From Oscillospiraceae bacterium (GTDB lineage Bacteria; Bacillota_A; Clostridia; Saccharofermentanales; Saccharofermentanaceae): a DNA stretch of 10,199 bases. This document shows positions 1 through 7,987 of this stretch, piece by piece; the first letter of the stretch is position 1; each line of letters begins with the position of its first letter. The notes beneath the pieces were generated by a model. That model saw only the letters and a program-made list of their open reading frames with translations, did no database searches and was not told the DNA's origin. Both the position numbers and the translations under genes were made by a program. The stretch spans positions 1 through 10,199 of the forward strand of contig CADAXO010000102.1 in NCBI GenBank assembly GCA_902791885.1, in the 5' to 3' direction.

Positions 1-1122
1 AACCGGAGTGCCGCTTTGGGCCGATACCCTGTAAGTGCTTCGAAGCTGCTTCGCAACAGTAAGTATCGGGTTATCTTCCGCCTCCAGATCATGAGGGACC
101 ATTATGAGCTTTAACACGCCTTTTCGCAAAGGCTTATACGGCTTCGCCGCAGCTATCGCGAAGCCTTCGGGATCGAGGTATGAATCGAGTGCTGCGTCCG
201 ACTCGTGCTGACCGTAGATAAGATCCAGATACTCATCCGACATACTGCATCCCATAGGGCGGCAGTTGACTTCTATCAGGACCGGTCCGTTATCATCTAT
301 CATGTACTCGCCGTGGACCACGCCGTACTTGATCCCGATGGCATCGGCAACCTTATAAGCATACTCGATAAGTGCTGTATGTCCGGGTTCAAGCTTGGAT
401 ACGACCTCGATGGAATCGTAAATGTAGCCGCCTTCGTCTGTCTGAACCTTCGTATAGCGCATCATGGAATTAAACCTGTGCGCACCGTTACAGGAGATGG
501 TATTGACTATGTATTCCTCACCGTATATACGCTCCTGAACGAGAAAAGAATCTATGGGACATCCGAATATATCAGTCCATGTAACAATAGTTTCGGCAGC
601 TGTTCTGACTTCATCGAGATTATCGCAAAGGAAAAGGCCCTGGCTTGCTGCACTTCTTAAAGGCTTGATAACGGCGGTCTTAAGTCCGTTCTCCACGCAG
701 AAACTGACCGCTTCATCCGGAGTACTTACCACCTTGCCGCGGATATACCTTATCCCCGCCTTGCGAAGGCTCTCGTGCATTCCGCTCTTCTTCGTCATGG
801 CATCAATGTTCGAATAGGGATTACCCGGAAGTCCCAGATCATCTGCAAGCCTTGTGGCCAGAACAACACCGTCCTCACCTCCCGGAATCACCAGGACAGG
901 ATCATAGCTTCTTACAAGCTCCAAAGTCTTATCATAATCCTCGAGAGCCTGGATGATCTCCGGCTCATGATGAAACCTCGAATAGCTGTCCCTTCTCTCC
1001 TCTTTAACCAGATCCGTAAACCTGTAATCCTGAAGGACTATAGGGTTATATCCGCGCTTTACTATATCATCGACAAAATTGTAACCGGTTGAAATAGCCT
1101 CAACAACCACGATATTACGCAT
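1..1122 (-). CDS. ATP-grasp carboxylate-amine ligase-like protein (C-terminus cut by window edge)
   Basis: The frame opens at an ATG at 1122 and stays open to base 1, giving 374 residues with no stop, so the C-terminus lies outside the window. AAGGG stands about 9 nt before the ATG and decides the start. The layout is that of the ATP-grasp superfamily: an N-terminal pre-ATP-grasp fold (MRNIVVVEA, then a GYNPIVL segment around 24-30), an ATP-binding lysine in AVIKP (K153) followed by a small-residue loop (SAASQG), an ERIYGEEY segment near 197-204, and the metal/ATP motif GEYMIDD...LIEVNCRPMG near 271-291 (E272, E284, N286, R288). Such enzymes activate a carboxylate as acyl phosphate and join it to an amine; BacD/LysX/carnosine-synthase-like ligases are examples. 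The substrate cannot be read from the sequence. It is divergent from the exporter operon by 163 bp. Family is secure; specificity is unknown. Confidence 0.9.
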   Translation of the reverse strand, partial: MRNIVVVEAISTGYNFVDDIVKRGYNPIVLQDYRFTDLVKEERRDSYSRFHHEPEIIQALEDYDKTLELVRSYDPVLVIPGGEDGVVLATRLADDLGLPGNPYSNIDAMTKKSGMHESLRKAGIRYIRGKVVSTPDEAVSFCVENGLKTAVIKPLRSAASQGLFLCDNLDEVRTAAETIVTWTDIFGCPIDSFLVQERIYGEEYIVNTISCNGAHRFNSMMRYTKVQTDEGGYIYDSIEVVSKLEPGHTALIEYAYKVADAIGIKYGVVHGEYMIDDNGPVLIEVNCRPMGCSMSDEYLDLIYGQHESDAALDSYLDPEGFAIAAAKPYKPLRKGVLKLIMVPHDLEAEDNPILTVAKQLRSTYRVSAQSGTPV

Positions 1123-1183
1123 ATACAAGTATCCCTTCAAAAAAATTTACTATTTCTTCTAAAATACCACTTTTCGGCATCAA

Positions 1184-1201
1184 ATATGACTAAAGTCATA
1201 T
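1184..1201. promoter_or_regulatory. 18-bp palindrome, candidate operator between divergent genes
   Basis: ATATGACT and AGTCATAT form a perfect inverted repeat around a 2-nt AA centre. It lies 85 bp before the exporter ATPase start and 62 bp before the ATP-grasp start, the only clear symmetrical element in this intergenic region. The size and close half-sites suit a dimeric DNA-binding protein such as the NarL/LuxR-type regulator encoded at 5492-6121. No convincing -35/-10 pair was found beside it on either strand, as can happen at activator-dependent promoters. The link to that regulator is inference. Confidence 0.5.
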
Positions 1202-1285
1202 CCAAAACCTGCCTTTCTTCACTACAGGCAATTCCCCGGCGTTGATATCATCATGGCATAAGAACCGAAAAGGGAGTTTAAACGT

Positions 1286-2038
1286 ATGGAAGTGATACTT
1301 AAGACAAAAGATCTTACCAAGAAATATGATGACAGGATCGTTGTTGATAACTTAAATCTGGAGATCCGCAAGGGAGAAGTATTCGGGCTTCTCGGCCCCA
1401 ACGGCGCAGGCAAGAGCACGACCATGAACATGATCTGTAACATTGTTAAACCCACATTGGGAAGCGTCGAGTTCATGGGCAAAGACCTTAAGAAGAACAG
1501 CAGGGACCTCATGAAGCACTTGGGCTTCATCCCTCAGGACCTCGCGATCCACAACAAGCTCAAGGCATGGGAGAACGTCGAGCTTTTCACATCGCTTTAC
1601 GGGATAAAGGGAGCGAAACTCAAGAAAGCTATCGACGAATCACTCGACTATGTAGGACTTCTTGAAAGAAGAAACGACTACGCCGGCAAGTTCTCAGGAG
1701 GAATGAAGAGAAGACTCAACATCGCATGTGCGATCGGACACCACCCAGATCTTCTGATCTTCGATGAGCCAACGGTAGGCATCGACCCACAGTCAAGAAA
1801 CTTCATCCTCGACAAGATCAAGGAATCCAACCGCAACGGCGCGACAGTCATCTACACCAGCCACTACATGGAAGAGGTCGAAGCCATCTGTACAAGGATC
1901 GCCATCATGGACAACGGCAAGATAATCGCTACCGGAACATCCGAGGAACTCAAGAAACTCGTCGTAGACAATACCGATTCCATCACACTCGAGGAAGTCT
2001 TCCTTACACTGACAGGAAAGAAATTGAGGGATATCTGA
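1286..2038 (+). CDS. ABC-2 type exporter ATP-binding protein
   Basis: A 250-aa nucleotide-binding subunit with all ABC ATPase motifs: Walker A GPNGAGKST (37-45), Q-loop glutamine in FIPQD (Q84), signature FSGGM (136-140), Walker B LLIFDEP (156-162, catalytic E161), D-loop, and switch histidine H193 in TSHYMEE. The C-terminal TLEEVFLTLTG segment is typical of the DrrA/CcmA-like ATPases that serve ABC-2 drug, peptide or lipid exporters. It hydrolyses ATP at the cytoplasmic face to drive the two permeases encoded next. An AGGGAG site about 9 nt before the ATG supports the start. It is first in a five-gene operon, and its TGA is 1 nt from the next ATG. The transported substrate is unknown. Confidence 0.95.
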   Translation: MEVILKTKDLTKKYDDRIVVDNLNLEIRKGEVFGLLGPNGAGKSTTMNMICNIVKPTLGSVEFMGKDLKKNSRDLMKHLGFIPQDLAIHNKLKAWENVELFTSLYGIKGAKLKKAIDESLDYVGLLERRNDYAGKFSGGMKRRLNIACAIGHHPDLLIFDEPTVGIDPQSRNFILDKIKESNRNGATVIYTSHYMEEVEAICTRIAIMDNGKIIATGTSEELKKLVVDNTDSITLEEVFLTLTGKKLRDI

Positions 2039-2039
2039 C

Positions 2040-3131
2040 ATGATCTTTTATGTAATAAAAAACTACATCAAACTGATGTGCAGAAGCTCGATGAATATAA
2101 TCCTCATCGTGGTCACGCCCATCATTCTCATCGCAGTATTATCATCGGCATTCTCTTCATTAATGGCATCTTACGAAGAGGCGGAATCCTTCTCGGCGGG
2201 ATACATGATCTCCGAAGAAAATGCGATGACGCCTTACATCGACAGCTTAACTGAAGCTGCTGAAGAGAATGACATAAACCTTATCGAATTCACCGAAGGC
2301 GAAGCGGAAGACATCATGAGATTAAATGACCTTGCAGGCTTCGTGGAATTCACCGAAGACTCATATGTGATCTACAAAAGTTCAGATCACGAGACTGAAG
2401 GACAGATCCTCGAATACATGATGTCCACGTTCGAAAGAAATATCGGTAACGGCATGACGGCACAGATCACGGGTCAGCAAATACCGGAGGTCGAACTTAA
2501 CATCTCAACTCACGACTTCATGCCCGCCATTGATTCCACCGACTACTACGGCATCGTTGAGATCGTATATTTCCTCTGGTGCGGAATCGTATGTATCGCA
2601 AGCATCGTCAACAACGAGAAGAAGTTCAAGATCATCCAGAAGCTTCGTGTGGCAGGACTTTCAGAGGCAAAGATCTATCTTTCGAAGTTCATCCCCACAG
2701 TGGCAGTAGTAAGCATCGGAATCCTTATCGCAGCCATAACATCATCGCTTCTGTTCGGTATTCACTGGGGCAATATCCCGCTGTCGGTCCTCATAGTATT
2801 CCTGGCGGTTAATGCGGCAATATCGATGGGACTCATGTTCTATACGGTCTTCGACAACATCGTGGCCACCATCATGGTCACATTCGCGATCGTTTGGGTC
2901 GCCGGATTCTACGGAGGTTCATTCGAGACTTATCTGTTCTCTTCACACCCGCAAAATCTGAAGGAACTCTCACCTATCTACTACATCAACAGATCACTTG
3001 TCGAATTGTCCGCAACAGGCAGAAGCGACTATGCGGTCAAAGCAATAGCAATAACTGTCGTAATGACACTTGTTACATCGGCTGCAGCGATTATAGCAGG
3101 CAACATCAGAAAGAGAGGCAACGCATGCTGA
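2040..3131 (+). CDS. ABC-2 type exporter permease (first subunit)
   Basis: A 363-aa membrane protein with the ABC2_membrane_3-type plan: one N-terminal helix (about 19-41), a large acidic extracytoplasmic domain (about 42-167), then five helices (about 169-190, 217-240, 246-269, 272-295, 333-354). The cytoplasmic stretch near 192-212 (NNEKKFKIIQKLRVAGLS) is the usual coupling region that contacts the ATPase. It forms the transport path with the next gene's product. The ATG follows the ATPase stop by 1 nt; GAGGGA inside the upstream gene serves as ribosome site. Its 3' end overlaps the next gene by 7 nt. Family assignment rests on topology and context; the substrate is unknown. Confidence 0.88.
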   Translation: MIFYVIKNYIKLMCRSSMNIILIVVTPIILIAVLSSAFSSLMASYEEAESFSAGYMISEENAMTPYIDSLTEAAEENDINLIEFTEGEAEDIMRLNDLAGFVEFTEDSYVIYKSSDHETEGQILEYMMSTFERNIGNGMTAQITGQQIPEVELNISTHDFMPAIDSTDYYGIVEIVYFLWCGIVCIASIVNNEKKFKIIQKLRVAGLSEAKIYLSKFIPTVAVVSIGILIAAITSSLLFGIHWGNIPLSVLIVFLAVNAAISMGLMFYTVFDNIVATIMVTFAIVWVAGFYGGSFETYLFSSHPQNLKELSPIYYINRSLVELSATGRSDYAVKAIAITVVMTLVTSAAAIIAGNIRKRGNAC

Positions 3132-4351
3132 CAATAATCAGATCCACACTCAAGTTATTATTCAGAAACAAGGCGTTCTGGTTCTTTCTCCTCTTCGCCC
3201 CGATCGTTTCTCTTCTCATACTTAACACCAACGTGAGCTACGCTATATCAGAGGACACCGCCGGCAAATTCGAGATCGTAGAGATCGAAGCAGACGGCAA
3301 GGTCGCTTACTACGGCGGCATCAAGGCGTATACGGTAAAGGTTTACGATGCCTCAGGAAGTGCGATGAGCGAGCAGCTTCTTAATGACCTTGCCGGCACA
3401 GGAATGTATTCCGTCTGCAGAGCCTCCGTCCCCGGCATAACGGCAGAAGAGCTCGAAGCTCATATAGACAGCGATGCATATAACGACAGAATGGGTGCCG
3501 TCCTCTATTTAAGTCCGGACTTCGATGAACTCATTGAAGAAGGCGACACCGAAGGAGCGCTTAATATCACCGTTTTGTCCGATGATGCGAGGACAGAGCT
3601 TTTCGAAAATGACGTAAAGCTTTCTTTGCAGCAGCTGATGCTCGCAGGAAGCCCCGACAGCATCGCCGAGATCAGAAGCAATATGCCTGCAAGACAGATC
3701 ACCAACATCGCAGCAGAAGGAACCCGCACATTAAGCCAGGAACAGACTGATGAGAAGATGGAACTCGGCTACGCATTCTCGATCATGACATTCGGATTCG
3801 TATTCTGCGGCGCATTCGTATCACACACGGCTATTGAAGAACAGAAGAACAAGGTCTACACAAGGATCAGGCTCACGGGCGGACGCGACATCACATACCT
3901 TACGGCGAAGTTCATCTGCACCTTCATCGTGTCATGCATCATTACCGCAATCCTTGCAGCAGGCGCGGCAGTCTTTAACCTCGCAGGAACGGGACTTGAG
4001 CTTTCCAGCTTTATACTTCTCGTGTTCCTCCAGGGCATCATCTTCAGCACCTTAAGCCTCCTTCTCGGGATCCTCGCAGGAGAAGTCATGACATCCAACT
4101 TCGCAGCTTTCACGGTATGGTGCATGTCATCGCTTTTCGCAGGACTTTACTTCCCGCTCGACGATTCCACAGCACTTATCAAGGGCATCTCCTATGCGAT
4201 GCCTCAGCGCTGGTTCATGGAAGGCGTGGAGATGTTCTTCACACAGGATAAGATGGTCTACTTATTCCTCGCAGGAGTCACGGCAGCGTATTTGATGATA
4301 ATATTGAGTGTAGGAAACGTCGGAATCAGACTCAGAAAACAGGAGGCTTAG
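3125..4351 (+). CDS. ABC-2 type exporter permease (second subunit)
   Basis: A 408-aa protein built like its neighbour but clearly different in sequence: helix 1 at about 15-33, an extracytoplasmic domain at about 34-212, then five helices (about 214-236, 262-285, 294-318, 322-344, 378-398). The loop EEQKNKVYTRIRLTGG (238-253) matches the coupling segment of ABC-2 permeases. The frame stays open upstream to 2894, but that region is the coding sequence of the first permease. The ATG at 3125, overlapping the first permease stop by 7 nt, gives the canonical short cytoplasmic N-terminus (MLTIIRSTLKLLFRNK) and is the right start. The two permeases probably work as a heterodimer with an ATPase dimer. 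The stop TAG shares its G with the GTG start of the kinase gene. Confidence 0.88.
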   Translation: MLTIIRSTLKLLFRNKAFWFFLLFAPIVSLLILNTNVSYAISEDTAGKFEIVEIEADGKVAYYGGIKAYTVKVYDASGSAMSEQLLNDLAGTGMYSVCRASVPGITAEELEAHIDSDAYNDRMGAVLYLSPDFDELIEEGDTEGALNITVLSDDARTELFENDVKLSLQQLMLAGSPDSIAEIRSNMPARQITNIAAEGTRTLSQEQTDEKMELGYAFSIMTFGFVFCGAFVSHTAIEEQKNKVYTRIRLTGGRDITYLTAKFICTFIVSCIITAILAAGAAVFNLAGTGLELSSFILLVFLQGIIFSTLSLLLGILAGEVMTSNFAAFTVWCMSSLFAGLYFPLDDSTALIKGISYAMPQRWFMEGVEMFFTQDKMVYLFLAGVTAAYLMIILSVGNVGIRLRKQEA

Positions 4352-5490
4352 TGGGCAGCACTAAGAACATTTTCTTTCGGGCAGTAAGGATCATCCTGCT
4401 GCTTGTATATACGACCTACAGCTTATACTTAAGCTTTAACGGAGCAGGAGTGTCATACGTGTCACTCCTGCTTGGCGCATTCTATATAAGCACTATGTGC
4501 CTTAAAGAATTCGCTCCGGAGAAGCTTAAGTTCCTTTGTCCCCTGCTGGGTGCACTTCTTCTGGTTCCACTCATAATTATGGGAGGCAGGGCTTTTATCC
4601 CTCTTGCTTTCTTCACTTTGCTCGAGCTTCTGTCATGCTTTACATTAAGCATACGCTGGTACTTAACATTGATCCCGCTTGCACTCATCCCCTGTCCCGT
4701 TCCCGTCTTCGAGAAACTTATCCTCTTCCTTGTAACGGCACTATTATATCTTCAGAACAATTACGTCGTTGAGCCTTACAGAAATCAGATGTTCAGGGAC
4801 ACTTTAAAGGAGCAGGATCTGAAGCGTGACATAGCTTTAAAGGAGTCAGAGACCAAGGCTGAACTTCAGCGTAACATGCTGCTTGCCGAGAACCGCATCC
4901 TCGAGGAAAGAGCATCGCTGTCGCAGACGCTCCACGATAAGCTCGGGCACAACATCAACGGTTCGATATATCAGCTCGAGGCCTCCAAGCTTGTAATGGA
5001 GAACGATCCCGAGAAAGCGAAAAGCATGATCCAGGCAGTTATAGACCAGCTTCGAACCGGAATGGATGAGATAAGGGCGATACTTCGTAAAGAAAGACCT
5101 GAGAAAAAGAGCCTTGCCATGGTACAGCTTACGAATCTGTGCGAGGACTGTAACGACAAGGGTGTCGAGGCGGATCTTACCACCGAAGGCGATATGTCTT
5201 TGATCACCGACAGGCAGTGGGAGATCATTCTCGATAATGCTTACGAAGCCGTATCAAATTCGATGAAATACTCGAAGTGCAAACACATCAAAATCAAGAT
5301 AATAGTCATGAACAAGATGGTAAGATGCAGCATATCCGATGACGGCGTCGGCTGTGTCACCGTAACAGACGGTATGGGCATAGCAGGCATGAGACAGAGA
5401 ATGAGGCTTGCAGGCGGAATCCTCGACTTTGAGACAGGTGCCAATGCAGGCTTTACCGTAAATATGCTGATACCGATGCAGGAGGGTTAA
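4351..5490 (+). CDS. Sensor histidine kinase, HisKA_3 (DesK/LiaS-like) family
   Basis: A 379-aa membrane kinase. The first ~137 residues are about six hydrophobic helices with almost no extracytoplasmic domain, implying sensing in or at the membrane. A charged coiled-coil linker follows (about 140-190). The HisKA_3 dimerisation domain carries the phosphoacceptor H195 in the TLHDKLGHN motif. The HATPase_c domain has an N-box-like EAVSNSMKYS (299-308), DDGVG (330-334) and GMGIAGMRQR (341-350). It should autophosphorylate and pass the phosphate to the regulator encoded next. The start is a GTG overlapping the previous TAG by one base, with AGGAGG only 4 nt upstream; no better in-frame start follows nearby. 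Being co-transcribed with the exporter suggests it senses the transported compound or the envelope stress that compound causes. Confidence 0.93.
   Translation: MGSTKNIFFRAVRIILLLVYTTYSLYLSFNGAGVSYVSLLLGAFYISTMCLKEFAPEKLKFLCPLLGALLLVPLIIMGGRAFIPLAFFTLLELLSCFTLSIRWYLTLIPLALIPCPVPVFEKLILFLVTALLYLQNNYVVEPYRNQMFRDTLKEQDLKRDIALKESETKAELQRNMLLAENRILEERASLSQTLHDKLGHNINGSIYQLEASKLVMENDPEKAKSMIQAVIDQLRTGMDEIRAILRKERPEKKSLAMVQLTNLCEDCNDKGVEADLTTEGDMSLITDRQWEIILDNAYEAVSNSMKYSKCKHIKIKIIVMNKMVRCSISDDGVGCVTVTDGMGIAGMRQRMRLAGGILDFETGANAGFTVNMLIPMQEG
4443..4472 (+). other. Intragenic hairpin in the kinase gene
   Basis: AGCAGGAGTG and CACTCCTGCT form a perfect 10-bp stem around a 10-nt loop, about 90 nt after the kinase start, where the first membrane helices are encoded. 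There is no downstream T-run, so it is not an intrinsic terminator. Any effect on translation rate, mRNA processing or stoichiometry is speculative. Confidence 0.4.
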
Positions 5491-5491
5491 T

Positions 5492-6121
5492 ATGGATAAG
5501 ATCAAGGTCATTATCGCGGACGACAGCGACTTCGTAAGAGACGGAATGAAGATAATCCTCGAGTCTGACGGAGGGTTCGAAGTATTGGGATGTGCAGCCA
5601 ACGGCAAAGATGCTGTCGATATCGCAAGACAGAATAAACCGGATGTCTTTCTGATGGATATTCAGATGCCCGTCATGGACGGCATAGAAGCGACTGAGAT
5701 CATCGTCAAAGAAGAACTCGGCAAAGTCCTTATCCTCACCACATTCGATGATGACGAACTCGTCCGCAAGGCTGTTGCCGGAGGCGCGAGCGGTTACATT
5801 ATCAAGAACCACACTCCGGAGCATCTGAAGCAGACTATAAGATCCGTTTATAACGGCGTAAGCGTAATGGAAGAGAACCTGCTGGGATCTTTGACCGGGA
5901 GCGGACCCAAGGCCGGCAGCGCATTCGACGACAAAAGCTATTCCGAGAGGGAACTTGAGATCGTACGTGCGGTCGCAGAGGGACTTTCCAACAAGGAGAT
6001 CGCAGCGAAGCTCTTCATCTCGGAAGGCACCGTCAAGAACTACATTACGTCGATCCTTGCAAAAGAAGGGCTGTCACACAGGACAGCCCTCGCAGTCTAT
6101 TACCTTACCGGCAGAAAATAA
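5492..6121 (+). CDS. NarL/LuxR-type response regulator
   Basis: A 209-aa two-domain regulator. The receiver domain (about 3-120) has the acidic pair D10/D11, phosphoacceptor D56 in LMDIQMPVMDG, a conserved Thr in ILTTF (83/84) and K105 in GYIIKN. A short linker leads to a LuxR-type helix-turn-helix (about 149-209) with SERELEIVRAVAEGLSNKEI and the recognition helix around ISEGTVKNYI. Length and architecture are standard for LiaR/DesR/NarL-type regulators. AGGAGGG ends 5 nt before the ATG, and the kinase stop is 1 nt upstream. It is the obvious partner of that kinase. A probable target is the operon's own promoter, where the palindrome at 1184-1201 lies. No terminator was seen after the gene. 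Confidence 0.95.
   Translation: MDKIKVIIADDSDFVRDGMKIILESDGGFEVLGCAANGKDAVDIARQNKPDVFLMDIQMPVMDGIEATEIIVKEELGKVLILTTFDDDELVRKAVAGGASGYIIKNHTPEHLKQTIRSVYNGVSVMEENLLGSLTGSGPKAGSAFDDKSYSERELEIVRAVAEGLSNKEIAAKLFISEGTVKNYITSILAKEGLSHRTALAVYYLTGRK
6067..6090 (+). other. Intragenic hairpin near the 3' end of the regulator gene
   Basis: AGGGCTGTC and GACAGCCCT form a perfect 9-bp GC-rich stem with a 6-nt loop (ACACAG), inside the codons for the last part of the helix-turn-helix. The bases after it are not T-rich, so it does not look like an intrinsic terminator. It could protect the operon mRNA from 3' exonucleases, or it may be chance within codons for GLSHRTAL. Confidence 0.4.
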
Positions 6122-6241
6122 GCTTAATTACGCTTGGTTATAAATATCCCCGTCAGGGCACAGCAGTCGCCAGACGGTCAAGATTACTGCGTTCTATCCT
6201 CATGCGTGTTTTTTAATGCTTTTAAGACCCGATGTGGGGAA

Positions 6242-6270
6242 TTGAAAGGCCGTGATGTAAAATATATATA
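6242..6270 (+). promoter_or_regulatory. Sigma-A-type promoter of the membrane-protein gene at 6304
   Basis: TTGAAA (6242-6247) and TATATA (6265-6270) are separated by exactly 17 nt, and transcription would start near 6277, about 27 nt before the ATG. The rest of the 6122-6303 gap shows no convincing gene or terminator. It contains a T-run near 6210 with no GC-rich stem before it. Confidence 0.6.
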
Positions 6271-6303
6271 TCGACTTTGTAAACTAGGGGTTGGGAGTGT
6301 CGT

Positions 6304-6966
6304 ATGGAAGGAATTATATTTCAGATCGTATCCGTCATCTTTATAGTGGCTGCAGTTGTATTCTATATTATCAAGAATCCAAGGTCAGAAATGAAAGCCA
6401 AACCCGTTCAGAGGCTTATGGCCATCTTTCAGATAATCATATGCGGCTGGTTCTTCGCATTAAGCCTGTCTGATTGTTGCGATTACAGTGTAAACTTCTC
6501 GGTTGTAAGACTTGTGATGGATATCTTCTATGACATCGCATTTCTCTCAGTAACCATATATGTCCTTTTCAACAACAAGAAGTCCGGTGACGCATATTTC
6601 AAGGGCGTTATCTGGGCATGCGCAGCACTTATAGGAGTCCAGTGCTTTGTATATCCGTACGGTTCAGAGAACGAACTCGTCCGTATAGCTGAAGCCGTTG
6701 AAGGCATAATAGTATTTACGATACTGGTAGTCTTCGCGACAAACATCCGTAACCTTAAGTTCGGAAGGATGGGAATGCTCACCGTCGTTATTCTGGAGTT
6801 TATAGAAGCTATAAGCAGGACATTTAATCCGACAGAACTCATAACAGAAGAAATCGAGATTATAGACATTCCGCTGAATTATGCATCGCTTTATATGCGC
6901 CCCGTCCTTATGGCATCCGTCTTCCTTGCATATTACGTGTGGATCGACAGACACGTTAAGAACTGA
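6304..6966 (+). CDS. Seven-helix membrane protein of unknown function
   Basis: A 220-aa protein I do not recognise. Hydrophobic segments lie at about 3-23, 39-57, 66-89, 98-117, 130-146, 157-173 and 197-214, with short loops; the longest non-hydrophobic stretch (about 174-192, TELITEEIEI) is acidic. Positive residues (KNPR, NNKK, RNLKFGR, the terminal RHVKN) suggest those loops are cytoplasmic. GGGAG stands 6 nt before the ATG. It has its own promoter and is separate from the exporter operon. It converges on the DUF4003 gene with only 15 nt between the stops. There are no enzyme motifs, so no function is proposed. Confidence 0.8.
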   Translation: MEGIIFQIVSVIFIVAAVVFYIIKNPRSEMKAKPVQRLMAIFQIIICGWFFALSLSDCCDYSVNFSVVRLVMDIFYDIAFLSVTIYVLFNNKKSGDAYFKGVIWACAALIGVQCFVYPYGSENELVRIAEAVEGIIVFTILVVFATNIRNLKFGRMGMLTVVILEFIEAISRTFNPTELITEEIEIIDIPLNYASLYMRPVLMASVFLAYYVWIDRHVKN

Positions 6967-6981
6967 CAATAATCATTCTCA

Positions 6982-7956
6982 TTAAATAGTAGTGACAACA
7001 GTTGCGGAGGATGAATCCTGCTCTGCTTTGATCTGTATCTGACAGGACATAACGGTCAAGTACTCAGCCATGGATAAAGTATTCTCATCCTCGCCTTCTG
7101 CCTTGAGAACGCAGGCCGCCGCAAGCATGTGACGGAGACTGTCGCCTAATCCGAATGTTCCTCCGATAATCTTCTGCTCAGAAAAGAACTTGTCCGCCTC
7201 TTTAATCTGGTTTACGAGAACGCTCCTGTCCGTACGCATCGACATCAGCGTCAAAGGCGCAAGCATAGTGATGGTCCTGTAGCCGCCGAAGCCGGCCTTT
7301 GAAGCTTTAAGGTCGTCCCTAAGCGCTATCGCAGCTTTCATCTTCCACTCGAAAGGCTCGCTCAAGGAAGAAAGCATGTAGCTTAAGGTATACGCATCCT
7401 CCTTGGCAAATCTGAACTCCTTCTTCATCGCATCGAAAAGCCTGTCTGCCTCGTTAATAACTTCATCTGCACTCTTGTCGCTTGCAGCCATCAGAGCAAT
7501 GATGTGATGGTCGGAGCTGCTGACGCCAAGCACGGGATGGCGCTTCTTGAGAATATCCATAATCTCCTTGGACTTAGCTGCAAGCACATTGATATCACCC
7601 GGATAATCTGCAAGAAGAGCAGAGAGAGTCGCAACGGTAGCACTCTCACCGAAGATCTTGGAAAATATACCGTATGTCTCTTTGATCTTATTTACGGTTC
7701 CGAGGGGGTCATCACTTCTGGAAGCCTTGGAAACCATCATCATCCTGGGGGCATACATGCCTAAGGTATAAGATGAACCGACCTGCTCCTTTATAAGCTG
7801 CTTGCACTCCTCGATCTTGTCGAGTGAAGGCTCACAATCCGAATTTGTTATACCGTAAGCCACAAACGATGACTTGTACTCGATCTTATAAAATGTCGAT
7901 GCTGTCTGAATATTCTTACTTACTGTGTCACAGATGGTTCTGAGCTTCTCGTTCAC
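6982..7956 (-). CDS. DUF4003 family protein
   Basis: A soluble, helix-rich protein of 324 aa from a GTG at 7956. Overall pattern and length fit DUF4003: an N-terminal FVAYGITNSD segment (about 31-40), LGMYAPRMMMVS (about 65-76), a central SSSDHHIIALMAA (about 136-148), GGTFGLGDSLRHMLAA (about 265-280) and a Thr/Ser/Val-rich tail. This is recalled family knowledge, not a search. The family's biochemical role is not known to me. The frame also opens at a TTG at 7983, but the -10 box at 7988-7993 puts the transcription start at about that codon. GTG 7956 has GGGGG 9 nt upstream and gives the natural MNEKL opening. It is transcribed divergently from the lipoprotein gene. Confidence 0.8.
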   Translation of the reverse strand: MNEKLRTICDTVSKNIQTASTFYKIEYKSSFVAYGITNSDCEPSLDKIEECKQLIKEQVGSSYTLGMYAPRMMMVSKASRSDDPLGTVNKIKETYGIFSKIFGESATVATLSALLADYPGDINVLAAKSKEIMDILKKRHPVLGVSSSDHHIIALMAASDKSADEVINEADRLFDAMKKEFRFAKEDAYTLSYMLSSLSEPFEWKMKAAIALRDDLKASKAGFGGYRTITMLAPLTLMSMRTDRSVLVNQIKEADKFFSEQKIIGGTFGLGDSLRHMLAAACVLKAEGEDENTLSMAEYLTVMSCQIQIKAEQDSSSATVVTTI

Positions 7957-7987
7957 TGCTTCATACCCCCAAGGTATTATCAAAAAT

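Noticed and set aside
205..1092. Several plus-strand open frames opposite the ATP-grasp gene
   Set aside because: They are antisense shadows. The minus frame carries the full ATP-grasp motif set across the whole interval, and the plus frames have no ribosome sites or recognisable motifs.
1242..1262. TTGATA with CATAAG as a promoter for the exporter operon
   Set aside because: The spacing is only 9 nt, far from 16-18 nt, and no alternative hexamer fits.
2894..3124. A long upstream extension of the second permease frame
   Set aside because: It overlaps the conserved last helices of the first permease in another frame and adds a Cys/Arg/Gln-rich, non-membrane N-terminus. The ATG at 3125 gives the expected permease start and a short overlap.
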